Positions 8,617-17,143 of a stretch of 64,000 nt of DNA are shown piece by piece; positions within the stretch are counted from its first letter, which is position 1, and each line of letters begins with the position of its first letter. This DNA is from SB11 sp035906255 (GTDB lineage: Bacteria > Bacteroidota > Bacteroidia > UBA8524), in contig JAMIFM010000029.1 of NCBI GenBank assembly GCA_035906255.1, forward strand, positions 248,001 through 312,000, given 5' to 3'. Both the position numbers and the translations under genes were made by a program. The notes under the pieces were generated by a model. It had not been told where the DNA came from, ran no database searches, and worked only from the letters and a program-made list of their open reading frames with translations.

Positions 8617-8632
8617 TGTTTCACGTGAAACA
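8617..8632. other. parS: parS centromere site (perfect 16-bp match)
   Basis: TGTTTCACGTGAAACA is identical to the chromosomal parS consensus bound by ParB/Spo0J. It is the core of a 20-bp palindrome (8615-8634) in the 48-bp gap between ybeY and mnmG. In bacteria with ParABS such sites cluster near the replication origin. parA and parB are not in the window. Confidence 0.88.
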
Positions 8633-8650
8633 TTAATTTAAAGAGTACAA

Positions 8651-10513
8651 ATGTTTGATAATTACGATATAATAGTAGTAGGTGGAGGCCATGCAGGTTG
8701 CGAAGCAGCAGCAGCGGCAGCAAATATGGGTAGCAAAGTACTGCTGGTTACAATGAATATGCAAACCATCGCCCAAATGAGCTGTAATCCGGCTATGGGT
8801 GGGGTGGCAAAGGGACAAATCGTTCGTGAGATTGATGCTTTGGGTGGTTATAGCGGTATTGTTACCGATAAAACCATGATACAGTTCCGTATGCTAAATA
8901 AAAGCAAAGGGGCAGCTATGTGGAGTCCAAGAGCACAAAGCGACCGATGGTTATTTGCCCAAGAGTGGCGAATAATGTTAGAGCGCACACCAAACGTTGA
9001 TTTTTTTCAGGATACAGTAAAAAGCCTTTTAGTAAAAGATAACCGTGCACAGGGCGTAGTAACATCAATGGGTATGACTTTTCACTCAAAAGCAGTTGTG
9101 CTTACTAACGGTACTTTCTTAAATGGTTTAATACATATAGGTGCTAAACAATTTGGTGGTGGCCGTATGGGTGAAAAATCTGCTACGGGTATTACAGAAC
9201 AGCTGGTTGAATTAGGTTTTGAAGCCGGACGTATGAAAACGGGAACTCCACCAAGAGTAGATGGCCGTAGTTTGAATTATGAAGCAATGGAAGAACAAAA
9301 AGGAGATGATGTTCCTTCTAAATTTTCATACAGTGGTGAAACAAAACCGCTGCAAAAACAACGTAGCTGCTATATAACCTATACCAATTCAAACGTTCAC
9401 GAAACCCTTAGAACAGGTTTTGATGAATCACCAATGTATAATGGTACTATACAAGGTATAGGCCCAAGATATTGCCCATCAATAGAAGATAAAATAAACC
9501 GTTTTGCTGAACGTGACAGACATCAAATATTTGTAGAGCCGGAAGGGTGGGATACTGTAGAAGTATATGTAAACGGATTTTCAACCTCATTACCCGATCA
9601 CGTGCAGATAAAAGCATTGCAACAAATACCGGGTTTTGAAAATGCAAAAATATTCCGTCCCGGTTATGCAATCGAATATGATTATTTTCCACCTACCCAG
9701 TTAAAGCACACACTCGAAACAAAACTGGTAGATAACCTGTATTTCGCAGGGCAAATAAACGGAACAACAGGATACGAGGAAGCTGCTTGCCAAGGTTTAA
9801 TGGCGGGTATAAATGCCCACTTAAAAGTTACAGAACAAAATCCATTCATTCTATCAAGAGCGGATGCCTATATAGGTGTATTAATTGACGATCTTATTAA
9901 TAAAGGTACTGAAGAACCCTACCGTATGTTTACATCAAGGGCTGAGTACAGAATTTTACTTCGTCAGGATAATGCAGATATACGGTTAACAGAAAAAGGC
10001 TATCATATTGGTTTAGCAAAACAAGACCGTTATGATGCAGTAAAAAGAAAAATAGAAGCATCTGAAGCAATAGTTAAACACCTTAAAAAGAGTAGTATTA
10101 CACCTACTGAAATAAATGGTTTATTAAACGAACTGGGTACGGCCGAAATAAGCCAAAACTATAAACTTGGTCAGCTTTTATTACGTCCTCAAATAAACAT
10201 TACTGATTTAGAAAAAATAGGCACAGTTTCTGATTACCTTTCAGCATTTAGCGAAGAAGAAAAACTTCAGGCAGAAATAAGCATTAAATACGAAAGCTAT
10301 ATTGAGAAAGAAGTGGAGACCGTAGAAAAAATGAACAGGCTGGAAAATATAAAAATCCCCCTTACATTTAACTACAAAGGATTGAATTCTCTTTCAGCAG
10401 AGGCAAGGGAAAAACTAACCAAAATAAAACCTGATACCTTAGGACAGGCATCACGGATTAGTGGAGTTTCTCCGTCAGATATTTCTGTATTGATGATACA
10501 TTTCGGAAGATAG
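8651..10513 (+). CDS. mnmG: tRNA uridine-5-carboxymethylaminomethyl modification enzyme MnmG (GidA)
   Basis: A 620-residue full-length MnmG. It starts at the FAD-binding dinucleotide fold (IIVVGGGHAGCEAAAAAANMG) and carries the family segments SCNPAMGGVAKG, GTFLNGLIHIG, RMKTGTPPRVDGRS and YDYFPPTQLKHTLETK. The C-terminal MnmE/tRNA-binding helical domain is complete. With MnmE it installs the cmnm5 group on U34 of several tRNAs. The gene lies directly behind a perfect parS site. In many bacteria gidA is close to oriC, which fits the origin-proximal reading. Confidence 0.97.
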   Translation: MFDNYDIIVVGGGHAGCEAAAAAANMGSKVLLVTMNMQTIAQMSCNPAMGGVAKGQIVREIDALGGYSGIVTDKTMIQFRMLNKSKGAAMWSPRAQSDRWLFAQEWRIMLERTPNVDFFQDTVKSLLVKDNRAQGVVTSMGMTFHSKAVVLTNGTFLNGLIHIGAKQFGGGRMGEKSATGITEQLVELGFEAGRMKTGTPPRVDGRSLNYEAMEEQKGDDVPSKFSYSGETKPLQKQRSCYITYTNSNVHETLRTGFDESPMYNGTIQGIGPRYCPSIEDKINRFAERDRHQIFVEPEGWDTVEVYVNGFSTSLPDHVQIKALQQIPGFENAKIFRPGYAIEYDYFPPTQLKHTLETKLVDNLYFAGQINGTTGYEEAACQGLMAGINAHLKVTEQNPFILSRADAYIGVLIDDLINKGTEEPYRMFTSRAEYRILLRQDNADIRLTEKGYHIGLAKQDRYDAVKRKIEASEAIVKHLKKSSITPTEINGLLNELGTAEISQNYKLGQLLLRPQINITDLEKIGTVSDYLSAFSEEEKLQAEISIKYESYIEKEVETVEKMNRLENIKIPLTFNYKGLNSLSAEAREKLTKIKPDTLGQASRISGVSPSDISVLMIHFGR

Positions 10514-10538
10514 TATCTTCGCGCAGCAACGTTAAAAT

Positions 10539-12143
10539 ATGCTACGCACAAAAATAACCCCCTTTATACTCCTTTTTCTTTGTTCCTGCGCCAGCATTGT
10601 ATCGCCAACAGGTGGTCCTAAAGATACTTCTGCACCTGTTTGTACAAAGCAGATTCCGGCAGCAAATACTACCCGCTTTTCAGAAAAGAAGATTGCATTT
10701 GTATTTGATGAATTTGTAGTACTAAACGATATTACCAATCAGTTCATCATATCGCCGCCTATGGAGAAGAATCCCGAAATAAAAGTGGTAGGCAAACGCG
10801 TAGAAGTTGAATTTAAAGAACCCTTATTATCCAATATTACCTACACCCTTAATTTTGGAAATGCAATAGCAGATAACAACGAAGCAAACCAATTGCAGGG
10901 ATTAACTTATACATTTTCAACCGGTGATTATATTGACAGCTTACAACTGCACGGTACAGTAAAAGATGCTTTTACCTTATTGCCTGATAAAAATATAGCA
11001 GTTGGTTTGTACGAAACCAAAGACGATTCAACCATATTTAAAACAAAGCCTGCCTACTTAGTAAGGCCTGATAGTGCGGGAAATTTTAAGTTTAATTATC
11101 TGCGCCCGGCATCGTATGAATTAATAGCTTTTGAAGACGTCAATAAAAACCTTAAAATAGAAAGCAATGAAAAAGTAGGTTTTTATTCAACTAAAATAAA
11201 TCTCTCTTATAATACCAAAGACAGCTTAACAACACAATATAGCTTACTTGCCTCACCGCAGCCAAGTATTCTAAAACCACAGGTTATAATCTCAAAAGAA
11301 AAATCAAAAGGAAAATATGAAATTGTAGTAAGCGGAAGCAATTGCAAACTGTTTGTAGAGGAGACAGGAGCATCAAAAAAAGCAACCTTTATTCAGCAAG
11401 TATCAGGTAAATTATGCGATACTCTTACGTTATATACTGATATAAACTTTATAGACTCAGTTATTTTACCCATAACAATTGATACATTAGTAGATACGGC
11501 CATAATTGATTGTCGTTCAAAACAATACGACAACTTTAAGCTCACCTCACAAGAAAACAGTATCAATTACGATTTTAGTAAACCCTTACAAGTTGCTTTT
11601 ACAAATCCGGTTACAGAAATACGGTCACAACTATTTCATTTAAAAGAAGATAGCATAGAAATTAAGGATTTTACCATTACAAGCGATAGTACAAACCCAT
11701 TACAGTTTCACGTGAACAATAAATGGAAAGAAGATAAAAACTACACGCTAACGTTGTTAAAAGGAGCCGTTAAAGACTTATTTGGCCAAGAAAACGATTC
11801 TACTATCATACAACTTAAAACAGCTCCATCAACAGCTTTTGGTAACCTTACTATAAACGTTACTGCTAAAGCAGGCAATCCACTTATAGTTCAATTACTT
11901 GATAATCAAAACAGTATAGTAAAAGAACAAAACATTAGTAAAACGCAAAACATTACTTATACCAACCTAACACCCGGCCATTACTTTATAAAAGTGATTG
12001 AAGATGCGAATAAAAACAGCCGTTGGGACGGGGCAAACTACGCTAAAAAACAACAGGCAGAAAGGGTATTTATTACCTCACAATCAACGGAAGTCCGCGC
12101 CAATTGGGACTTAACGGATATAGTGATTGATAGCGGGTTTTAA
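10539..12143 (+). CDS. Ig-like domain lipoprotein (Big_5 type)
   Basis: A 534-residue predicted lipoprotein. The signal peptide ends in lipobox LCSC with lipidated Cys17, followed by SPTGGPKDTSAPV, a recurrent start of this Bacteroidota family. Residues ~35-110 are a bacterial Ig-like (SbsA/Big_5) domain (FDEFVVLND, SPPMEKNPEI, YTLNFGNAIADNNEAN). Carboxypeptidase-regulatory-like and further Ig-like modules follow (FEDVNKNLKIE, VIEDANKNSRWDG). It is expected on the outer membrane. No enzymatic motif is visible and the role is unknown. It starts 25 bp behind mnmG. Confidence 0.8.
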   Translation: MLRTKITPFILLFLCSCASIVSPTGGPKDTSAPVCTKQIPAANTTRFSEKKIAFVFDEFVVLNDITNQFIISPPMEKNPEIKVVGKRVEVEFKEPLLSNITYTLNFGNAIADNNEANQLQGLTYTFSTGDYIDSLQLHGTVKDAFTLLPDKNIAVGLYETKDDSTIFKTKPAYLVRPDSAGNFKFNYLRPASYELIAFEDVNKNLKIESNEKVGFYSTKINLSYNTKDSLTTQYSLLASPQPSILKPQVIISKEKSKGKYEIVVSGSNCKLFVEETGASKKATFIQQVSGKLCDTLTLYTDINFIDSVILPITIDTLVDTAIIDCRSKQYDNFKLTSQENSINYDFSKPLQVAFTNPVTEIRSQLFHLKEDSIEIKDFTITSDSTNPLQFHVNNKWKEDKNYTLTLLKGAVKDLFGQENDSTIIQLKTAPSTAFGNLTINVTAKAGNPLIVQLLDNQNSIVKEQNISKTQNITYTNLTPGHYFIKVIEDANKNSRWDGANYAKKQQAERVFITSQSTEVRANWDLTDIVIDSGF

Positions 12144-12314
12144 TGTTAACAAGTGTTAATAGCTGTTGATTACTAAAGGGTTTTTAACATATCAGCCGGC
12201 TGAAAAAAATTGTGTGTTTACAGAAAAGGATAAATAGGGGTTTATCCTCATCCACGCACACAAAAAAGAGCAAAAAGGATATTAACATTAAGTCCTGTAT
12301 AAAGAAATCAGCAT

Positions 12315-12331
12315 GTTAAGAATATCTTAAC
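12315..12331. repeat. 17-bp palindrome GTTAAGA-ATA-TCTTAAC
   Basis: Perfect 7-bp arms around a 3-nt centre in the gap before pheS, within a cluster of TTAA-containing motifs. It could be a protein-binding site or part of an origin; it has no T-tail and is not a terminator. Confidence 0.6.
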
Positions 12332-12525
12332 TTAGTGTTAAAAATCAACTACTTAACTGCGGTACATATGCGTCAGCAAAAAGTGAATAAGTAAAAAGCA
12401 ATACCTTTTAAACAGAGGTTATCTACAAATCCACACAGACTATATATACTACATAATTATTTTAAATATATTTTGTTTTTACTGTTGGGGACAACGGTGG
12501 TTTTCAAAAATCAACTGAATTGAAA

Positions 12526-12533
12526 TATCTTTG
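12526..12533 (+). promoter_or_regulatory. Minus-7 box TATCTTTG for pheS
   Basis: TATCTTTG matches TAnnTTTG and lies 27 bp before ATG 12561. It supports that ATG over the in-frame TTG at 12531, which falls inside the box itself. Confidence 0.6.
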
Positions 12534-12560
12534 ATACTTGAAAAAAGCGGAAGTGAACCG

Positions 12561-13574
12561 ATGATTGAAGAAATAGAACTCTTAAAAAACGAAGCCGACC
12601 AGTTTGAGATTAGCGAAAAAAATTCGCTGGAGGAATACCGCCTGAAATTTCTTTCGAGAAACGGGCTGATGAACAAATTGTTTGAAAACTTCAAACTAAT
12701 TCCCAATGAGCAAAAACGCGAAATGGGACAGAAAATTAACGTTTTAAAAACTTTTGTTCAGCAAAAATTCGATGAGGCCTCACAACGCTTGGAAGAAAGT
12801 GCGACATCAACCGATGATGGAACCGATTACTCAATGCCTACCCAACAAACGGTTGGAAGCAGACATCCGCTAAACATCATCCAAAACCAGATACTTGAAA
12901 TTTTTGCCAAACTTGGCTTTGAAGTGGGCGAAGGTCCGGAAATTGAACACGATTGGTACAACTTTTCGGCACTAAATTTTCCTGAAAACCACCCTGCCCG
13001 TGATATGCAGGACACTTTTTTTGTGGATAAGGAATATGCACTGCGTACGCATACCACTTCGGTACAAGTACGAGTTCTTGAAAATACTAAACCGCCCGTT
13101 CGTATGGTATCTCCCGGCAGGGTGTACCGCAACGAGGCTATATCAGCCCGCGCCCACTGCTTTTTTCATCAGGTAGATGGGTTTTATGTGGATAAAGGAG
13201 TATCGTTTGCCGACCTTAAACACACCCTTTATACGTTTGTAAATCAATTATTTGGAAGCGACACCAAAGTACGTTTCCGCCCCTCATATTTCCCTTTTAC
13301 CGAAGTAAGTGCCGAAATGGATTGTACTTGCTTTTTGTGCAAAGGCAAAGGATGTAATGTTTGCAAATACACAGGCTGGGTAGAGATTTTAGGAAGCGGA
13401 ATGATTGACCCTGCGGTATTGAAAAACTGTGGTATAGACCCTGAGGAATATAGCGGATTTGCCTTTGGTATGGGCGTTGAGCGCATAACCATGCTAAAAT
13501 ACGATGTGAAGGATTTACGGATGTACTCAGAAAACAACGTAAAATTCCTAAACCAATACAAAGGAGTTGTATAG
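12561..13574 (+). CDS. pheS: Phenylalanyl-tRNA synthetase alpha subunit
   Basis: A 337-residue class II synthetase alpha chain. The N-terminal coiled-coil arm (residues 1-85) binds tRNA. The catalytic core has GFEVGEGPEIEHDWYNFSAL, motif 2 (RVYRNEAISARAHCFFHQVDG) and motif 3 (GFAFGMGVERITML). A CTCFLCKGKGCNVCKYTGW segment with paired cysteines is usual for this family. The enzyme charges tRNA-Phe together with PheT. pheT is not next to it here; in Bacteroidota the two genes are often apart. Start ATG 12561 was chosen from the promoter box position. Confidence 0.95.
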   Translation: MIEEIELLKNEADQFEISEKNSLEEYRLKFLSRNGLMNKLFENFKLIPNEQKREMGQKINVLKTFVQQKFDEASQRLEESATSTDDGTDYSMPTQQTVGSRHPLNIIQNQILEIFAKLGFEVGEGPEIEHDWYNFSALNFPENHPARDMQDTFFVDKEYALRTHTTSVQVRVLENTKPPVRMVSPGRVYRNEAISARAHCFFHQVDGFYVDKGVSFADLKHTLYTFVNQLFGSDTKVRFRPSYFPFTEVSAEMDCTCFLCKGKGCNVCKYTGWVEILGSGMIDPAVLKNCGIDPEEYSGFAFGMGVERITMLKYDVKDLRMYSENNVKFLNQYKGVV

Positions 13575-13664
13575 CAATCATTTACCTTTTGCGGTAGAAA
13601 AGGTATAAATTTAAAAATCGCGGCCAAAAGCCGCATGGCATACACTTTACCGAAAAACCAGCCA

Positions 13665-15872
13665 ATGAAAAAAGTTCTTTTATCAGCCCTGTTTATAGCC
13701 TGTGCCGTTGTTGCAATAGCGCAAACCAAACGTGCACTTTTCATAGGTATTAACACATACTTGCCCGAAGGAGAGAAAGCCGGAGCAGGTCGTGAAGCTC
13801 CGCCAAACTTAAGCGGATGTGTAAACGATGCACTATCGGTAAAAGAAATTATGCTTACCCGTTTTGGGTTTGAAGAAAAAAATACAGCTACACTTTTTGA
13901 CCAAGCTGCAAGCCGCGATGCCATTATCAAGGCCATTGAAAAACTTGCTGCCGATTCAAAATCAGGCGATGTGGTTTTTATCTTTTATGCGGGGCACGGG
14001 TCGCAGGTAACAAACTCACTATCAAAAGAAAACGATAAAAAAGACGAGACTATAGTTCCTGCCGATGCTTACAAAGGTGTTTTTGACATCCGTGATAAGG
14101 AAATGGCGGTTTTGCTGAATAAACTGGTTGAAAAAGGAGTTAAAGTAACCGCGATATTTGATAGCTGTCATAGTGGTTCATTATCAAGGGGAGGAATTGA
14201 AATACAAAAATCCCGCTTTTCACCCGGAGACAGCCGCGACGTGAAAGATGCATCAGAGCCAACTCCTCCCGAAGAAAAAGGGGCATTGATTATAAGTGCC
14301 GCCCGCGACGTAGAACCGGCAAAAGAAGTAAAGGACGAACAAGGCTATCCACACGGTGGTTTTACCCTTGCATTGATAAAAGTACTTAGGGATGAGCCGG
14401 TAACTTCAACAGTGCAAAAGCTGTTCAACCGTATTGAGGCCATCATGGAGTATTACAACCTTACCCAAAAACCTGTTTTGGCTGCTAACGATGAACGCCG
14501 CATCGGTACTTTTTTAGGGGTTGACCGCTCACAATTACCCGATAAAATGGTGATACCCGTTATAAAAGTGGATAACGGATTAGTGGTGTTGCAAGCAGGT
14601 ATGCCCTCGCGCTTAAACCCGAAAAGCCAACTGCAACGCAAAACCGATAAGGGTATTTTGAAAATTGAGGTGGTGCGTCTTGATGGCCCTAACCGTTGCT
14701 ATGCAAAAGTAATTGAAGGCGACCCAAAAGGATTGAAACCCGGCGATGATTTTGAAGTTACCAACGTGGTAATGGATGCGTCGGCAGCAGTGAAAATCTA
14801 CATTTACAACAGTGCGTTTGATTACAAAAATTTGGTAGCGAGTGCCAAAAGCCTGAGCGACAAAAATTACAAAGCATCGGCAAATTCGTTTTCGTACCAA
14901 GAGGTTTACTACGATAAGAACAACTGGATAGTTACCTATGCTGATAAAACCCCAGAAACCATTGGGGCTGAGTTGAAAGCCGACAAACTGATAATAGATT
15001 CAACCCTTGCTATTAACCTGCCTGCTACCCAAACGTTGGCAAAAGTACTGCAAGACAGGTTTAAGAAATTCTCAATAGTTACTTTGGTAAACAACCCCGC
15101 CGATGCGGATTATGTGCTGGTAGGACGTTACAAAAACAGCAAAATAGAGTACGCTTTGGTAAACCCCGACCGCCAATACGACGACGGTACCCGCAGCTAC
15201 TCAATGCCGGCACGCACCAACTATTTTGAAATTAATGAAACACAAGGCGTTGAACAATCATTGGCGGATAGCTTAGAAGAATACATTTTGAGGATTGCCA
15301 AAGTGAAATCGTGGTTAACCCTGCAAAGCCCACCGGATGACGGAAGTTTCCCGTTTTCATTTGCACTTAGGAAACCATCAAACGGTCAACTATTGGTTGA
15401 CGGAGCTGAAGTAATGTACGGCGATACGATGGGTCTTGTATTTACGGTGGATGAAGTAAACGAAGCCTATTGGGATAGAAACAAACGCTACGTCTATATT
15501 TTTTCGATAGATAAAAACTCAAAAATGACGTTGCTGTTCCCCCGCAGCATTACCGGAGAAAACACCTATCCCGCCGTTGACAAACAAACCTTTGAGATAA
15601 AACAAAATGCGCCGTTGGGTGCTGCGCGCCTCTTTAGGATTAGCGACAGCGTAGGAACATTGAATTACATGATGTTTACCAGTGCCGAACCTATCAACAA
15701 CCTTGAGATATTTAAGCAAGAGGGGGTAGTACGCGAAAAATCAGGAGAACGGGGAGGAAGTCCTTTGGAACAACTGCTTAAAGGTGTTGGCGAAGGAACC
15801 CGCGATGAATTAATAGCCCCTGCTAATTGGTCAATTACAAGAATTTCAGTAAAATGCGTACCTAGAAAATAA
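13665..15872 (+). CDS. Secreted caspase-like peptidase (C14) with C-terminal DUF4384-like domain
   Basis: A 735-residue protein. Residues 1-20 are a signal peptide ending AIAQ, then a caspase/metacaspase fold begins at KRALFIGIN. The dyad is visible: His111 in FYAGHGSQ and Cys168 in FDSCHSG, with substrate-pocket acid PADAY between them. Two middle regions (residues ~300-560) are unassigned. Around 570-650 a DUF4384-like segment (LVFTVDE, VYIFSIDKNSKMTLLFPRS) follows. Export puts the protease in the periplasm or beyond. It is first in a four-gene cluster and is followed after 6 bp by a CHASE2 protein. ATG 13665 gives the signal peptide; an earlier Met at 13635 is less likely. Confidence 0.88.
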   Translation: MKKVLLSALFIACAVVAIAQTKRALFIGINTYLPEGEKAGAGREAPPNLSGCVNDALSVKEIMLTRFGFEEKNTATLFDQAASRDAIIKAIEKLAADSKSGDVVFIFYAGHGSQVTNSLSKENDKKDETIVPADAYKGVFDIRDKEMAVLLNKLVEKGVKVTAIFDSCHSGSLSRGGIEIQKSRFSPGDSRDVKDASEPTPPEEKGALIISAARDVEPAKEVKDEQGYPHGGFTLALIKVLRDEPVTSTVQKLFNRIEAIMEYYNLTQKPVLAANDERRIGTFLGVDRSQLPDKMVIPVIKVDNGLVVLQAGMPSRLNPKSQLQRKTDKGILKIEVVRLDGPNRCYAKVIEGDPKGLKPGDDFEVTNVVMDASAAVKIYIYNSAFDYKNLVASAKSLSDKNYKASANSFSYQEVYYDKNNWIVTYADKTPETIGAELKADKLIIDSTLAINLPATQTLAKVLQDRFKKFSIVTLVNNPADADYVLVGRYKNSKIEYALVNPDRQYDDGTRSYSMPARTNYFEINETQGVEQSLADSLEEYILRIAKVKSWLTLQSPPDDGSFPFSFALRKPSNGQLLVDGAEVMYGDTMGLVFTVDEVNEAYWDRNKRYVYIFSIDKNSKMTLLFPRSITGENTYPAVDKQTFEIKQNAPLGAARLFRISDSVGTLNYMMFTSAEPINNLEIFKQEGVVREKSGERGGSPLEQLLKGVGEGTRDELIAPANWSITRISVKCVPRK

Positions 15873-15878
15873 ACTGCC

Positions 15879-17060
15879 ATGCAAGGTAAATATCTTATAC
15901 GCGACAGTATTGGTGCCACCATAGGGGTTTTCCTTGTGATGGCACTTTTTGCATACATACCGTTCAACTTTAAAATATTAGATCCGCTTAAACACGGGTT
16001 AAAGGATTTTGAGTTTAGTGATATTTACTTCACCAAAATAAAAAAAGAAGCTCCGATAGACAGTAACATCATTATTGTAAACATCGGGTATAACAATCGT
16101 TTTGGCTTGTTGCAGCAGCTACAGCGGATAAAACAATACCAACCCGCCGTAATAGGCTTTGATGTATTGTTGCGCAGCAAAAAAGACCCGTTTATAGATT
16201 CGGCTTTAGCGGCTGAGATAAACTCAAGCCCCAACATAGTAATGGCCTCCTACCTGTATGGCGAAGATGCCTACCGTACATACGTTGACACTACCGCAAT
16301 AGCCATTAACAAGAACTCTTGGGGATATATAAATTTTATAGGGAAAGACTCTACCTATCCGGTACGCTACTTTAAACCCTTTTATGAGTTTACAAAAACC
16401 CCGCAAGAAGCCTTTGCTACAAAAATTGTAAACCTATACAACCCAACAGCGTATAAAGAATTAAAGGACAGAAAAAAATCCATTGAAACTATCAACTACA
16501 GCCGTAGGCAAGAACAATACCACGTGATTGATGCGTATGAATTGGATGATACCACCACAGATTTTAGTTTCCTTAAAGGCAAAATAATACTGATGGGCTT
16601 TTTAGGCCCCGACCTAAAAACCAAAGTGATAGAAGAAAACCGCTTTACGCCGATGAATCCCAAGTTCAGTGGCAAGGCGTTTCCAGATATGTACGGAATT
16701 ATCATCCACGCAAACATTATCAGCTCAATACTCGAAAGGGAGTATATAAACAAAGTGCCCTCGTGGCTTTCTATGGTGCTTGCTTTCATCATTTGTTGGA
16801 TACACGTGTTTTTCTTCACCAAGTTTTATATCCGTCAGCACAAATTCTTCCATTTAGTAACTAAGATTATACAACTGCTCACCTTTGTGTTAATGGTGTA
16901 CCTGTCGTTTTTCTTCCTGTCAAAATTCGGGCTTAAAATAGATATGTCACCTATATTAGCAGGCATAGCCCTGTCGGTAGATGTATTATATTTTTATGAT
17001 GGTTTTGCCACATGGCTCAAAGAAAAATACGGCTACCATACCGTTTTTGGCCATCATTAA
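15879..17060 (+). CDS. CHASE2-domain membrane protein without output domain
   Basis: A 393-residue protein: one membrane helix (about residues 11-29), a ~250-residue extracytoplasmic CHASE2 domain (IIIVNIGYNNRFGLLQQLQRIKQYQPAVIGFDVLL is its start), and three closely spaced helices (about 285-370). It ends ~20 residues after the last helix. CHASE2 normally feeds a cytoplasmic kinase, cyclase or GGDEF domain, and none is present. It lies 6 bp behind a secreted caspase gene, so sensing is probably passed to partners in the membrane or periplasm. This link is inference. Confidence 0.85.
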   Translation: MQGKYLIRDSIGATIGVFLVMALFAYIPFNFKILDPLKHGLKDFEFSDIYFTKIKKEAPIDSNIIIVNIGYNNRFGLLQQLQRIKQYQPAVIGFDVLLRSKKDPFIDSALAAEINSSPNIVMASYLYGEDAYRTYVDTTAIAINKNSWGYINFIGKDSTYPVRYFKPFYEFTKTPQEAFATKIVNLYNPTAYKELKDRKKSIETINYSRRQEQYHVIDAYELDDTTTDFSFLKGKIILMGFLGPDLKTKVIEENRFTPMNPKFSGKAFPDMYGIIIHANIISSILEREYINKVPSWLSMVLAFIICWIHVFFFTKFYIRQHKFFHLVTKIIQLLTFVLMVYLSFFFLSKFGLKIDMSPILAGIALSVDVLYFYDGFATWLKEKYGYHTVFGHH

Positions 17061-17099
17061 TCAAAAAAAAGCGTGCACATATACTTAAAACACAGCATT

Positions 17100-17107
17100 T
17101 ACCTTTG
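17100..17107 (+). promoter_or_regulatory. Internal minus-7 box TACCTTTG
   Basis: TACCTTTG matches TAnnTTTG and lies in the 83-bp gap between the CHASE2 gene and the FecR-like gene, 36 bp before ATG 17144. The last two genes of the cluster may also be transcribed on their own. Confidence 0.5.
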
Positions 17108-17143
17108 CTGTGCAGAAGGTATAAACACCAAAACCTGCTAAGT

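Larger units (their letters stand above)
12144..12560. other. AT-rich non-coding region, candidate replication origin
   Basis: A 417-bp gap without a credible gene. It contains DnaA-box-like 9-mers one base from TTATnCACA (TTATCCTCA 12242-12250; TTATCTACA 12419-12427; TAATCAACA on the minus strand at 12164-12172), many GTTAA/TTAAC motifs including a palindrome (12315-12331), and an AT-only-rich tract (12441-12481) next to the 12419 box that could serve as an unwinding element. It lies 3.5 kb from parS. Against it: no exact DnaA box, no dnaA gene, and no change of gene strand around it. The pheS promoter fills the end. Confidence 0.35.

Noticed and set aside
11704..11719. Possible further parS site in the lipoprotein gene
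   Set aside because: Only 13 of 16 positions match and it lies in coding sequence, so chance is likely.
13244..13936. 230-codon minus-strand frame opposite pheS and the caspase start
   Set aside because: It is antisense to two well-supported genes and its composition reads as a shadow frame.
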